Assembly: GCA_036399775.1 (NCBI GenBank)
Contig: DASWMJ010000038.1
Span: forward strand, 1-64,000
Direction of reading: 5' to 3'
DNA from: JADMIH01 sp036399775
GTDB taxonomy: Bacteria > Chloroflexota > Chloroflexia > QHBQ01 > JADMIH01
Length of the DNA: 64,000 nt
The notes under the pieces: model-generated
What the model was told of the DNA's origin: nothing
Databases searched by the model: none
What the model saw: the letters and a program-made list of their open reading frames with translations, nothing else
Part shown: piece after piece, positions 24,087 to 32,868 of the stretch
Layout of the letters: every line of letters starts with the position of its first letter
How positions within the stretch are numbered: the first letter of the stretch is position 1
Translations under genes and position numbers: made by a program

Positions 24087-24749
24087 TTAACTTAATTGGG
24101 GCTGGGGCTTGTTTATGAGGCCGCGCTGGATGGCGTAGACGGCGGCCTGGGTGCGGTCGCTGGTTTGGAGCTTCTGGAAGATGGAGGTGATGTAGTTCTT
24201 GATGGTCTTTTCGGAGAGGAAGAGCTTGTCGCCTATCTCGCGGTTGCTGGACCCGGCGGCTATGAGGGTGAGTATCTCTATTTCGCGGCTTGTGAGACCT
24301 TCGGGGTTGCTCTTTTCGGTGGCCTCGAACATCACTTTGAACTGGTTGAATATCTTGGAGGTCATAGCGGTGTCTAGCACCGAGCCGCCCGCAGCCACCG
24401 TGCGGATCGCCTTCATAACGTCCACGCTGTCGGCGTCTTTCAGCACGTAGCCACGCGCCCCTGCCTTAATAGCCTGGAATACGTGCTCGTCCTCGCGGAA
24501 CATGGTGAGGATGATTATGGCTTGGTCGGGGCGCTTTGCCAGTATCTGGCGGGTGGCTTCCAGGCCGTCCGCGCCCGGCATGTTGATGTCCATCAGTATG
24601 ATGTCCGGCTCAAGCGTCTCGGCCATCTCCTGGGCTTCCACCCCGTCCCGCGCCTCTCCGACCACCTTGATGTCGGTTTCCATCTCAAACAGCATGCGAA
24701 GACCCTGTCTGAACATCTTGTGGTCGTCGGCAATTAGTAGCTTTATCAT
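24087..24749 (-). CDS. NarL/FixJ-type response regulator
   Basis: 220 residues. Receiver domain 1-120: KLLIADDHKMFRQGL with the acidic pair, phospho-acceptor Asp in DIILMDINMPG, the Thr switch residue in IIILTMF, and Lys in YVLKDA. The LuxR-type HTH near the C-terminus reads LTSREIEILTLIAAGSSNREIGDKLFLSEKTIKNYI. A GGGGAG site precedes the ATG at 24749; the longer frame has none. No kinase is adjacent; the HD-GYP gene upstream is on the same strand and may be cotranscribed. Confidence 0.92.
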   Translation of the reverse strand: MIKLLIADDHKMFRQGLRMLFEMETDIKVVGEARDGVEAQEMAETLEPDIILMDINMPGADGLEATRQILAKRPDQAIIILTMFREDEHVFQAIKAGARGYVLKDADSVDVMKAIRTVAAGGSVLDTAMTSKIFNQFKVMFEATEKSNPEGLTSREIEILTLIAAGSSNREIGDKLFLSEKTIKNYITSIFQKLQTSDRTQAAVYAIQRGLINKPQPQLS

Positions 24750-24882
24750 TGGCTCCCCTCTCCCCCTGAGTATCCTGTGGCGTTGGTCTGCAAAACGGAT
24801 AGTTCCGGTCCTATATGGTCCAGAACTCATTTCCTACCCATTTTAGTCCAGGTAGTAGTACTAAAGCAATCCCCTGATACTC

Positions 24883-26283
24883 CTATATAGTACCAGGACG
24901 ATTCGCAGTCAACTCCCTTATCGCATCTATAAGAACCTCGGCAGGCTCGCCGCGCGATATGTTGATGCGGTGTGTGGCTGCGCTGCCGGGCGTCCAGAGG
25001 GGCATCTCCGGCTTGGCGGCAAGGTCTTCATCGGCGACCAGGGCGATGGTTGTAATGAAGCCCGCAGGTGTGAGGGCGGCCTCTTCTGCGTCTAGCAGGT
25101 GATCGCCTGTTTCCAGGCGCGTGCTGGTAGAGGTGCCTTCAAGCATGTCGCTCGCCACGATTGCTACCTGGAAATCGAGGGTAGAGAGGGCCTTGCGGTA
25201 CTCGGAGGGCGAGGCAACTTCACCCACAACCTGCACGTCCTCCCTCCCGTCGAGGCATCGCTTCAGTACCTGCCTGAACAACTGGTAGGGGTCGGCTATC
25301 AGCACCCTGATTGCGCCGGACTTGCGCTCAGGCTCGGCGCAGACATCGCCGTCGAAGCGTTCCAGGATACTGAGCATGTCTAGTGGGCGGTAGATGGCGT
25401 CTTGCTCGTCGTGCAGGGGGTCAACCCATAGGACGGGTCCGGATATTCGGGCGAGCGCACCTTCCGGCAGGCGACGCGAGCAACGGCCATCTATGAGGGT
25501 CAGGTCGGGCATGGCGGCGCTCCGGTCGGGTGGGGCGAGGAGTTCAGTTGGGCAGGCGGCATTCCATTGGGCGGGCCAGGCGTGCAACTCCCAACCGAGG
25601 GGGTGAGTGGCGAACCAGACCTGCAAGTAGAGCATGGGGTCGTCGGAGACAACCCTGACGTGGCGCGGTGGGACGAGGTTTTCCATGCCCGTATCGAGTA
25701 CGGGGCGAAGCTTACGCACCAGATCGGGATCGAACTGCGTGCCCGCGCCATTGTCTATCTCGCGCATGATCTCTTCGTGCTTGAGGGCAGCCCTGTAAGG
25801 CCGGTCGCTGCTCATGGCGTCGTAGGAGTCGGCCAGCGTCAGGATGCGCCCGCTCAGGGGGATAGCGTGACCTCGCAGGCCGAGCGAGTACCCCGTGCCG
25901 TCGTACCATTCGTGGTGCGATTGGGCGGCCTTCACTACGGCGGGCGGCAAAGAGAGCGCCCGCAGCATTTTGGAGGAGACTACGGGGTGCTTGGTGATTG
26001 TGTACCACTCGTCGCGGGTGAGACGGGTTGTTTTGTCGAGCAGATCGGGCGGTATCATCAGCTTGCCCACGTCATGGAGGATCGCTGCGCATTGAAGCTC
26101 TACCATTGATTGCCGGTCCAAGCCCAGCTTCTTTCCGAACGCGACGGCGTAACGGGCGACTCTGCCCAGGTGCTTCCACGTCCAGGCGGACTGCGATTGT
26201 ACCTCGGTTACTATCTCAAGCATCGGTTCGATGAGCCACCAGTTGCGGGCGAGATCATCCGGTAGCTCTTGTGTTGCGTACAT
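24883..26283 (-). CDS. HD-GYP domain protein with C-terminal receiver-like domain
   Basis: 466 residues. HD-GYP domains hydrolyse cyclic di-GMP. The HD motif is ILHDVGKLMIPP, with the following HH in SHHEWYDGTGYSLGLRGHAIP. The hallmark GYP is GYS here, the metal ligands appear kept, and ADSYDAMSSDRPYR is typical. Residues about 325-400 look like a receiver (IRVLIADPYQLFRQVL) but the position of the phospho-Asp reads VAIVASD, so it may be a pseudo-receiver. Between them is a long unrecognised stretch. It lies upstream of the LuxR-type regulator on the same strand. Confidence 0.82.
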   Translation of the reverse strand: MYATQELPDDLARNWWLIEPMLEIVTEVQSQSAWTWKHLGRVARYAVAFGKKLGLDRQSMVELQCAAILHDVGKLMIPPDLLDKTTRLTRDEWYTITKHPVVSSKMLRALSLPPAVVKAAQSHHEWYDGTGYSLGLRGHAIPLSGRILTLADSYDAMSSDRPYRAALKHEEIMREIDNGAGTQFDPDLVRKLRPVLDTGMENLVPPRHVRVVSDDPMLYLQVWFATHPLGWELHAWPAQWNAACPTELLAPPDRSAAMPDLTLIDGRCSRRLPEGALARISGPVLWVDPLHDEQDAIYRPLDMLSILERFDGDVCAEPERKSGAIRVLIADPYQLFRQVLKRCLDGREDVQVVGEVASPSEYRKALSTLDFQVAIVASDMLEGTSTSTRLETGDHLLDAEEAALTPAGFITTIALVADEDLAAKPEMPLWTPGSAATHRINISRGEPAEVLIDAIRELTANRPGTI

Positions 26284-26674
26284 TTGCCTCTCCGAGTGTT
26301 GCGTGGAACGTGAAACGTAAAACGTGAAACGTAAGGTGGTACGTGAAGTGGGTATGCTGTTATTCTAGCCAAACGCTTGTTAAATCATAAGGGGCAGATG
26401 TCACGTACTGCGGGTTGGGTGGTCCCTTAGAAGATGGGACTTAGGTCCCTCCTGAACAGGTTCAGATTTGGGGTAGGGGCGAGGCACGCCTCGCCCTCAT
26501 GGGGATGGCAAATTAGCTCCGTATGTGGGCCCGGACGGGGCGAGCATGCGGGTCGCCCCTACCAAAAATCTGTACTTGCTCCTAAACAGAACTCTCATAG
26601 TGTCCCTTGCGCGGCGCATGCACTACCATGCTGTATAATTAGACAGTAGAGGCGACGTAAGCAAGGAGAGGGAG
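26284..26674. other. Intergenic region with repeats and a -10 box
   Basis: No gene seen. Words ACGTGAAACGTAAA are repeated near 26308-26335. A GTAGGGGCG element occupies 26461-26573. TATAAT at 26634-26639, preceded by TG, is the likely -10 of the hydrolase gene; no good -35 is visible. Confidence 0.55.
26461..26573. repeat. GTAGGGGCG-family element, GAGGCACGCCTC core
   Basis: It opens TTCAGATTTGGGGTAGGGGC and closes CGCCCCTACCAAAAATCTG, so the outer ends resemble the copy at 1934-2060, but the arms have diverged. Confidence 0.65.
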
Positions 26675-27631
26675 ATGGCGAGTATCATGGCGCAGAAGGG
26701 GCTGTCTAATGGGCATGCGGGGTCGCTGGCGCGGAAGGGGGCGTGGGCCGGGCTTGGGCTTGCCGGTATCCTGCTGGGTGGGCTGCCTTTGTTGATGGCT
26801 CGCCGGATATTATATCCACCCTGGGCTATACAGTTGTCGCCTGAGAAGGCTGATACCCTGGAAATTGATGTGGGGGTGCGCCCTGAGAAGGTGGAGTTCG
26901 TAGCGCGTGACGCGAAGAAGCTAAGTGCGTGGTTTGTGCCCGCGCCTGAAAGTGTTGCCGGCCCGTGGCCCTGCGTGCTGCTGGTGCATGGGTACGGCGG
27001 GCACAAGGAGCAGATGGCGGGGTACGGCAAGATGCTGCACGATGGCGGCTTTGCGGTCCTCATGTTCGATATGCCCGGTAGCGGCCTCCGGTACAGAGAG
27101 CCGATTACCCTGGGCTACAAGGAACGCTGGGACCTGATGGATGCCGTTGGGTACCTGCACACCCGCACGGATGTTGACGGTAAGCGATTGGGCGTGCTGG
27201 GGGTGTCGATGGGCGCGGCCACCGCGCTGCTGGCGGCTGCGGAGGAACTTTCCATCAAGGCAATCGTGGCGGATTCGGCTTATGCGACGCTTACGGATAT
27301 GATAAAGCCAGGTATCAGGGCGTTCCTGGGCAGGCCCGCGTTGATGCTCGCTCCCTTGATTGTGCGATACGCGGAGACTATGCTGGGCATGAGGTCGAGC
27401 GAGATCAGGCCGGAAGAGGCTGCGGCTCAGTTGGGCGAGCGGCCCGTGCTGGTTATACACGGACAGGACGACTCGTTGACCAACGTGGCGTCGGCGCACC
27501 GCATCTACGCAGCGGTGCCCGGCCCCAAGGAATTGTGGGTGGTGCCCGACTGTGGACACGCTTATGGCCCTGTGGTGGCCGAGCAAGAGTATAAGCAGCG
27601 TATCAACGCCTTTTTCGCACGCTGGCTGTGA
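26675..27631 (+). CDS. Alpha/beta hydrolase, membrane-anchored
   Basis: 318 residues. A hydrophobic segment near 22-42 (GAWAGLGLAGILLGGLPLLM) should anchor it to the membrane. The hydrolase domain has LLVHGYGGHKEQ (oxyanion region), the nucleophile elbow GVSMGAA, the acid in HGQDDSLT and the His in PDCGHAYG, a full Ser-Asp-His triad. Substrate cannot be predicted; related proteins are peptidase- or esterase-like. AAGGAGAGGGAG precedes the ATG. It stands alone. Confidence 0.88.
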   Translation: MASIMAQKGLSNGHAGSLARKGAWAGLGLAGILLGGLPLLMARRILYPPWAIQLSPEKADTLEIDVGVRPEKVEFVARDAKKLSAWFVPAPESVAGPWPCVLLVHGYGGHKEQMAGYGKMLHDGGFAVLMFDMPGSGLRYREPITLGYKERWDLMDAVGYLHTRTDVDGKRLGVLGVSMGAATALLAAAEELSIKAIVADSAYATLTDMIKPGIRAFLGRPALMLAPLIVRYAETMLGMRSSEIRPEEAAAQLGERPVLVIHGQDDSLTNVASAHRIYAAVPGPKELWVVPDCGHAYGPVVAEQEYKQRINAFFARWL

Positions 27632-27788
27632 GGGGTTAGGGGTTAGGGGTTAGTGTTTATCACTAGATAGTACTGCTAGTTTACCCACCCCTTCGGGGTT
27701 GGTTTAGCGCCTCTTCATATTGGCATAATATCCCACCAGCCATTTTCTGCTAGTGGTTTACTCGTACCCCGCATCTTCAACGGTGTGC

Positions 27789-27794
27789 TATAAT
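27789..27794 (+). promoter_or_regulatory. Extended -10 promoter of the carboxylase gene
   Basis: TGCTATAAT is an extended -10 element (TGn before TATAAT). No -35 match is seen at the right spacing, as expected for extended -10 promoters. Confidence 0.6.
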
Positions 27795-27836
27795 TGGGGC
27801 TGTTATCCCAAAAATGCGCCCAGGAGAGAGCTATCT

Positions 27837-29513
27837 ATGCCCCCAAACCGTGACGTGCCCCAGCCCGACCAGTTAGCGTCCACTTCGGATGTGCCTGTGG
27901 ATGCCGGTAGCCCGGCCCAGTCTAACGGCGATTTGCGTGCCGCGCCCCCTCTACCTGCTCCCCCGACGGTCGTGCAGCGCATCGCCCGCTTGCGAGAGAC
28001 GCGGGAGCGCGCCAGGTTGGGTGGAGGGGAGAGGCGCATCCAGCAGCAGCATGCTAAGGGCAAGCTCACGGCGCGCGAGCGTATTGATTTGCTGTTGGAC
28101 GATGGCTCTTTCGAGGAGATAGACGCTTTCGTTACCCACCGCATTGACGATTTCGGTATGGGCGACCAGAAGGTGCTTGGGGATGGGGTGGTCACAGGCT
28201 GGGGGCGGATTGACGGCAGGCTGGTGTACGTCTTTTCGCAGGATTTTACAGTGTTTGGCGGCTCGCTGTCGGAGGGGCACGCCGAGAAGATAGTGAAGAT
28301 AATGGATATGGCGGTGAAGAACGGCGCGCCCGTTATCGGCATCAACGACTCCGGCGGGGCGCGGATACAGGAAGGGGTGCTCAGCCTGGGGGGGTACGCG
28401 GATGTTTTCCTGCGTAACGTGCTGGCGTCGGGCGTGGTGCCGCAGATTTCGGCCATTATGGGGCCGTGCGCGGGGGGCGCGGTCTACTCGCCTGCCATCA
28501 CAGATTTCATCCTGATGGTCAAGGAAACGTCTTATATGTTCGTCACGGGGCCTAACGTGGTCAAGACCGTGACGCACGAGGATGTCACGTTCGAGACGCT
28601 AGGCGGGGCGATGGTGCATAACAGCACATCGGGGGTGGCGCACTTCGCGCTCAACAGTGAGGAAGAGTGCCTGATGACGATTAGACGGCTCTTCAGCTTT
28701 ATCCCCTCCAACAACCTGGACGACCCCCCGATCGTGCGGAGCGACGACTCGCCCAGCCGTATGGACGAAGACCTGAATACTATCGTGCCGGACGTGCCGA
28801 CGAAGGGCTACGATATGCACTCGGTTATAAAGAAGGTAGTGGACAACGGCGAGTTCCTTGAGGTGCAGGAGCACTTCGCGGGGAATATACTCGTGGGGTT
28901 TGCGCGGCTAAGTGGGCAGTCTGTGGGCATTGTGGCCCAGCAGCCGTTGGTGCTGGCGGGGGTGCTCGATATAGATGCTTCCGACAAGGCCGCCCGGTTC
29001 GTGCGCTTCTGCGATTGCTTCAATATACCCATCATCACGTTTGTTGACGTGCCTGGTTTTCTGCCTGGCGTCAGGCAGGAGCACGGGGGCATCATACGTC
29101 ACGGGGCGAAGCTGCTTTACGCTTATTGCGAGGCTACCGTGCCCAAGATTACCGTCATTACGCGCAAGGCATATGGCGGCGCATATGACGTTATGAGTTC
29201 CAAGCATGTGAGGGGCGACATCAATTACGCGTGGCCCACCGCTGAGATCGCGGTCATGGGCGTAGACGGGGCGGTCAACATCATTTTCAAAGACCAGATT
29301 GAGAAGAGTGAGGACCCCGACGCGACGCGCAAGCAGCTTGTGGCGGACTACCAGGAGAAATTCGCCAACCCCTACGTGGCGGCTGGCCGGGGCTTCATTG
29401 ACGACATCATAGAGCCGCGCCAGACGCGCCCCAAGTTGATAAGCGCGCTACAGATGTTGAGGAATAAGCGCGACACGAACCCGCCCAAGAAGCATGGGAA
29501 TATACCCCTATAA
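27837..29513 (+). CDS. Acyl-CoA carboxylase carboxyltransferase (beta) subunit, PccB/MmdA-like
   Basis: 558 residues. It moves carboxyl from biotin to an acyl-CoA, probably propionyl-CoA. Both crotonase-like halves are present: GGSLSEGHAEKI, INDSGGARIQEG and GPCAGGAVYSPA in the N-half (acyl-CoA site) and DVPGFLPGVRQEHGGIIRHGAKLLYAY, RKAYGGAYDVM in the C-half (biotin site). About 55 N-terminal residues are Pro/Ala-rich and look unstructured. ATG at 27837 has AGGAGAG upstream. No biotin carboxylase or biotin-carrier gene is nearby, so partners must be elsewhere. Propionyl-CoA over methylmalonyl-CoA decarboxylase use is inference. Confidence 0.92.
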   Translation: MPPNRDVPQPDQLASTSDVPVDAGSPAQSNGDLRAAPPLPAPPTVVQRIARLRETRERARLGGGERRIQQQHAKGKLTARERIDLLLDDGSFEEIDAFVTHRIDDFGMGDQKVLGDGVVTGWGRIDGRLVYVFSQDFTVFGGSLSEGHAEKIVKIMDMAVKNGAPVIGINDSGGARIQEGVLSLGGYADVFLRNVLASGVVPQISAIMGPCAGGAVYSPAITDFILMVKETSYMFVTGPNVVKTVTHEDVTFETLGGAMVHNSTSGVAHFALNSEEECLMTIRRLFSFIPSNNLDDPPIVRSDDSPSRMDEDLNTIVPDVPTKGYDMHSVIKKVVDNGEFLEVQEHFAGNILVGFARLSGQSVGIVAQQPLVLAGVLDIDASDKAARFVRFCDCFNIPIITFVDVPGFLPGVRQEHGGIIRHGAKLLYAYCEATVPKITVITRKAYGGAYDVMSSKHVRGDINYAWPTAEIAVMGVDGAVNIIFKDQIEKSEDPDATRKQLVADYQEKFANPYVAAGRGFIDDIIEPRQTRPKLISALQMLRNKRDTNPPKKHGNIPL

Positions 29514-29539
29514 GCGTGAAGCGTGAAGACTGAAGGTTG

Positions 29540-30787
29540 CTAATCGTCGTCTAACGCGTCGGACAGCTTCGCGTCTTCAAAGACGACTTTGTAGGCTATG
29601 TTGAAGGGGGCGATTTCGGCACCTTTCAGCTTAACCACGCTTTTCAGCACCGGCTTCTTGACCTGCCACTTGCCGCCCAATTCCTTGATGAGCACCTCTC
29701 CGAGGTAGCCGCCCAGCGCGGGGATGAACTCTTTGAGGAGATGCTCCGGCTTGTATTCTTCCTTCTGGGGGTGCCTGGCGAAGTACTTATCCAGGGCTTT
29801 TAGAGCGGCGCGGGACTGGCCGAATACCTCTTTTACCTCCATGTGCATCAGGGCCACGAACTGTGCGGCAAGCTCGGCGGGTTTTGTTACGGGGTCGCCG
29901 TCGGGAGATAGCACCGTTTGGTTCTTGAATTCGGCAAGGCTCAGAATTGATTTAGAGCCTTTCTCAGCAGGGGGTTCGGTGGCTGTTGTTTTGGCGGGTT
30001 CCGGCGGGGTGGATTCTGCAGAACCTTCTTTACCGTGCGTAACGCCAGGTATCGCCTCGCACCTTGCCTGCGGGTTATTCATGTCGAAGAAGTATTGGCT
30101 GCCCAGCTTTGAAATGATTTCCTGGTCGCGTTGTAGGCGCTCGCTCAGGCCGGGCTCAGATGGCGTTTCGCTCAGTATCAGCCCCAACCCGTTGTCACCA
30201 AAATCCAGCACCTGGTGGGTAGGCAGGCTTTCGAGCTTCTTCCGCCCGAAGTGTTTTACCAGGGGCGCACCGAATAGCGTCAGCCAGTAGACGCCCGGCA
30301 AGCACTCGTCTACTTCCAGGCCCATTTTCCTCCGGCTGTAGCCGCCGCTTGGGCGTTGGATTTTGAGCCAATGCTTGGCGTCCCAATCCTCTTGGGTGGC
30401 TCCACCTCCGTAAAGGACCGAGAACGCCTGGCAAAGCTGTGTGACAAACCGGGTGAACTCTTCTCGCCGCTTGGCGTTGTCAAAATAATCGTCGCTTAAG
30501 TAGAAGTGCCAGGACGCCACCTCGGAACGCCTCCACTTGACCAGGGCCAGGAATTTGGGCTTAGCGCCCTTGAGCAGCAGCCCACCGCCATCATGCTCGG
30601 GTTGGCCCGAAAGCAGACCTATGGGTTCGCTCAGATCGTCCGGCGTATACCGCTTCTTGACAGGTTCCTGCATATCAAAGTAAGCAGGCGTGAACGTGCC
30701 CCCTATGTCATTCAGGAACTTGAAAAACTCACCGGCTTTCTGCGGCGTATCAAACTGATGTCTTGTATACACGGTCATGCTGAACAT
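29540..30787 (-). CDS. Unrecognised two-part protein next to a nuclease effector; immunity candidate
   Basis: 415 residues, no signal peptide. The N-terminal part (about 1-240; VYTRHQFDTPQKAGEFFKFL, WHFYLSDDYFDNAKRREEF) resembles the alpha/beta build of immunity proteins from polymorphic toxin loci. A low-complexity linker rich in E, P, T and K (about 250-275) leads to an alpha/beta C-terminal part with LGGYLGEVLIKELGGKW and APFNIAYKVVFED. No family is assigned. It starts 26 bases after the effector gene on the same strand with AAGGGG upstream, the usual place for an immunity gene. At 415 residues it is large for that, so it could also be an adaptor or chaperone. Confidence 0.6.
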   Translation of the reverse strand: MFSMTVYTRHQFDTPQKAGEFFKFLNDIGGTFTPAYFDMQEPVKKRYTPDDLSEPIGLLSGQPEHDGGGLLLKGAKPKFLALVKWRRSEVASWHFYLSDDYFDNAKRREEFTRFVTQLCQAFSVLYGGGATQEDWDAKHWLKIQRPSGGYSRRKMGLEVDECLPGVYWLTLFGAPLVKHFGRKKLESLPTHQVLDFGDNGLGLILSETPSEPGLSERLQRDQEIISKLGSQYFFDMNNPQARCEAIPGVTHGKEGSAESTPPEPAKTTATEPPAEKGSKSILSLAEFKNQTVLSPDGDPVTKPAELAAQFVALMHMEVKEVFGQSRAALKALDKYFARHPQKEEYKPEHLLKEFIPALGGYLGEVLIKELGGKWQVKKPVLKSVVKLKGAEIAPFNIAYKVVFEDAKLSDALDDD

Positions 30788-30813
30788 GTTGTGTCCCCTT
30801 ACAATTACTGCGA

Positions 30814-31770
30814 CTAGATCTCAAAATGGATTTCGTCAAAAAATTGCTTAAGCGGTCCGCTCAGCGTCGTCTCTCCATCAGGGTGCGTGTCGGAGCGTAC
30901 TATCAACTCCAATTTACGCTTTTTGTTGGGCACGATTTCTCCACCTCTTTTTACCTTTCTTTTCTTACCCGTAAATGGGTCTTCTCCCTTGGCGATGATG
31001 TAGAAAGCTCGTAACTGCCTGTCGAACGATTGGTTTGCGACGTTTTTAGCGTCGGCTACCACATCATCCGTAAAAACGTCAGGGATATAGTCTTCATATA
31101 CTCCCTTTTCAATCTCAACCGAGAATGCCTGGTTGTTTTTGGTGACTTCGTCCCCATAGACTGATTGGATCGAATCGTCCTCAGTCGATTTTCCAAGCTT
31201 GCGTGCGGCTCTCCCACGCAGGTAGGTCAAGGGCCATTGAAACGTCGCCTGGTCGCCTAAGTTCGCCAGGTAATCGTTCTTGTATTCGCGCTTATAGCGA
31301 TCCAGCACTCCTGGCTCACGCTTATCCAGCGCCACACAGCCCTCGCTCACATCAGAAGGATCGGTTATTTCGTCAAGCTCCTCTAAAGCCTTGTCGATGT
31401 TCTTTTTCTTATTTGTGGCGGAGCCTGTTCTCAATCGCTGGATGAAGATAGCCCCAGTGGCGGGCGAGCTTGCAAGTTGAGGCGGGGCGGCGATATTGGT
31501 TGCGCCAGTCGCTAGCTTAGGCTGGAGCGCACGCCGCAGGGCACGGTTGCCGTAGGTCTGCTGGGCCTGGCGCATGAGGGCGACCTTCATGGGGCCGTTA
31601 CCTCGCCCCTCTAGCCTGGAGTCGCCCAGCAGGGAGCCAGTGGCTATAAGCGCAGGCGCATACCCAGGAGCCAACTGGCCTTCAAGAGTGCCGCCTGGCT
31701 GCGCTGGCTGGCGATCTGCGCGTTGCGACTTGTGGGGGTCGTCGCGCTCTCGCCCGCTATCTTCAGCCAT
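30814..31770 (-). CDS. Leader-bearing effector with PD-(D/E)XK nuclease-type toxin domain
   Basis: 318 residues. ATG at 31770 follows GAGGAGG (6-base gap). The N-terminal leader holds LLGDSRLEGRGN and MRQAQQTYGNRALRRALQ (about 47-83), shared with the protein at 52670. The C-terminal domain ends DYIPDVFTDDVVADAKNV, NQSFDRQLRAF, LELIVRSDTHPDG and LSGPLKQFF. This matches the pattern of restriction-fold toxins: Asp231 in IPD, Asp240-x-Lys242 as the (D/E)xK pair, and a Gln in RQLR. It should cut nucleic acid in a target cell. No signal peptide is seen, so delivery by a machine that recognises the leader is inferred. The likely immunity gene follows. Confidence 0.75.
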   Translation of the reverse strand: MAEDSGRERDDPHKSQRADRQPAQPGGTLEGQLAPGYAPALIATGSLLGDSRLEGRGNGPMKVALMRQAQQTYGNRALRRALQPKLATGATNIAAPPQLASSPATGAIFIQRLRTGSATNKKKNIDKALEELDEITDPSDVSEGCVALDKREPGVLDRYKREYKNDYLANLGDQATFQWPLTYLRGRAARKLGKSTEDDSIQSVYGDEVTKNNQAFSVEIEKGVYEDYIPDVFTDDVVADAKNVANQSFDRQLRAFYIIAKGEDPFTGKKRKVKRGGEIVPNKKRKLELIVRSDTHPDGETTLSGPLKQFFDEIHFEI

Positions 31771-31851
31771 AGCACACCTCCTCACCAACTAAGCCGTGAT
31801 GCATTAGCGTAGTATACATCCTTTGTGCTGTCAAGGTAAATCTCTTGGAAA

Positions 31852-31900
31852 GTGGTCAGTGGTCAGTGGTCAGTGGTCAGTGGTCAGTGGTCAGTGGTCA
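31852..31900. repeat. Seven tandem copies of GTGGTCA
   Basis: Exactly seven 7-base units in a row, with no spacers. It lies between the effector start and the receiver gene, next to TTTCACATTTTACGTTTCACG words. Confidence 0.95.
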
Positions 31901-31998
31901 GATGCTGCTACTTCGATATATTATGTTTCACATTTTACGTTTCACGGCCCGTGTCCTGGTATGTTTCTTGCTCATTCATGCGGGTTGAGGTGATTGCT

Positions 31999-32409
31999 AT
32001 GGAGGATGGAAGCAGGAAGATGGATATGCCGAAGGTGTTGGTCGTGGACGACGACCCGGATATGGTGGCGGTTTGCTCTTTGGTGTTGGAGAGTGAAGGC
32101 TACGACATCAGCGTGGCTCGGAATGGGTATGAGGCATACGACAGGCTGACCGGGCAGGGCGCGGACGTGATGCTCATTGACGTGATGATGCCGGTGCTCG
32201 ACGGGCTGACTGTGTGCAAGATGGTGAAGCGCGACCCACGCACTAAAGACGTGCCTGTGATAGTCATGTCGGCTTCGAGCCGGTTGTGCGACCAGGCTGA
32301 GAGCGCGAACGCGGACGCAGTAATACCCAAACCATTCGACATCGATCGCCTCATCAGCACGGTAAACCACTTCGCGCCGCAGCACGAGGCACCGAACGCG
32401 GTATATTAG
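31999..32409 (+). CDS. Single-domain response regulator (receiver only)
   Basis: 136 residues, one receiver domain: KVLVVDDDPDMVAV, phospho-Asp in DVMLIDVMMPVLDGLTV, Ser/Thr switch in VIVMSASS, and Lys in AVIPKPFDIDRL. The chosen ATG at 31999 follows GAGGTGATTGCT; the upstream part of the frame is translated tandem repeat. No output domain, so it should act by protein contacts (CheY- or DivK-like). No kinase is adjacent. Confidence 0.9.
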   Translation: MEDGSRKMDMPKVLVVDDDPDMVAVCSLVLESEGYDISVARNGYEAYDRLTGQGADVMLIDVMMPVLDGLTVCKMVKRDPRTKDVPVIVMSASSRLCDQAESANADAVIPKPFDIDRLISTVNHFAPQHEAPNAVY

Positions 32410-32474
32410 GCTTCAGGATAACATAACATCCTTCCAGGTTCCGCCAGGATGAGCAAAACTCACCTGTTTGGCTC

Positions 32475-32600
32475 TTGAAATAGTTGGCGGGACAGGCTAT
32501 AATAAGGCCAGTTGGGAGACATGAGCTTTCGGGTTCGTAATCTTCCGACACGCAGAAGGCCCCAGATGATCCGTCAGGACTGTCTGGGGTTTCTGTTTGT
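32475..32600 (+). ncRNA. Candidate small RNA transcription unit (promoter to terminator)
   Basis: TTGAAA (32475-32480), a 17-bp spacer and TATAAT (32498-32503) make a strong promoter. About 80 bases past the expected start there is a hairpin CCCCAGA...TCTGGGG (32560-32589) followed by TTTCTGTTT. The unit lies in a 458-bp gap, on the + strand between the receiver and lipid kinase genes. A short frame from 32521 exists but lacks a proper ribosome site. No known RNA family is recognised. It could instead be the leader of the lipid kinase gene. Confidence 0.45.
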
Positions 32601-32604
32601 GTGC

Positions 32605-32783
32605 GTTAGGGGTCAGGGATTAGGGGTTAGGGGTCAGGGGTTAGGGGTTAGGGGTTAGGGGTTAGGGGTTAGGGGTCAGGGGTTAGGGATCAGAGCCGAA
32701 TCCTTGAAACCTGGTCCCTGGCCTCTAACCTCTGGTCCCTGGCCTCTAACCTCTGATCCCTAATCCCTGATCCCTGACCCCTG
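32605..32783. repeat. G-rich GGGGTTA/GGGGTCA tract facing a C-rich mirror tract
   Basis: 32605-32694 is repeated GGGGTTAGGGGTCA-like words; 32711-32783 is repeated TAACCTCTGGTCCCT and GATCCCT words, roughly the complement. The whole can fold into a long imperfect hairpin, and the G-rich strand could form G-quadruplexes. It lies between the small-RNA unit and the lipid kinase gene. Confidence 0.85.
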
Positions 32784-32868
32784 CGGAATAGCTTGGCCCA
32801 TGTCTTGCACTTAGGGTTACGAGGACCCGTGCAATGGCGCGCGGGTCACACCTATAGGGGGCAAGAAT

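Noticed and set aside
31852..31900. GTGGTCA array as a CRISPR
   Set aside because: Units are 7 bases with no spacers, and no cas gene is present.
32605..32783. GGGGTTA tract as a chromosome-end telomere
   Set aside because: It is internal, flanked by genes on both sides, and followed by its complement.
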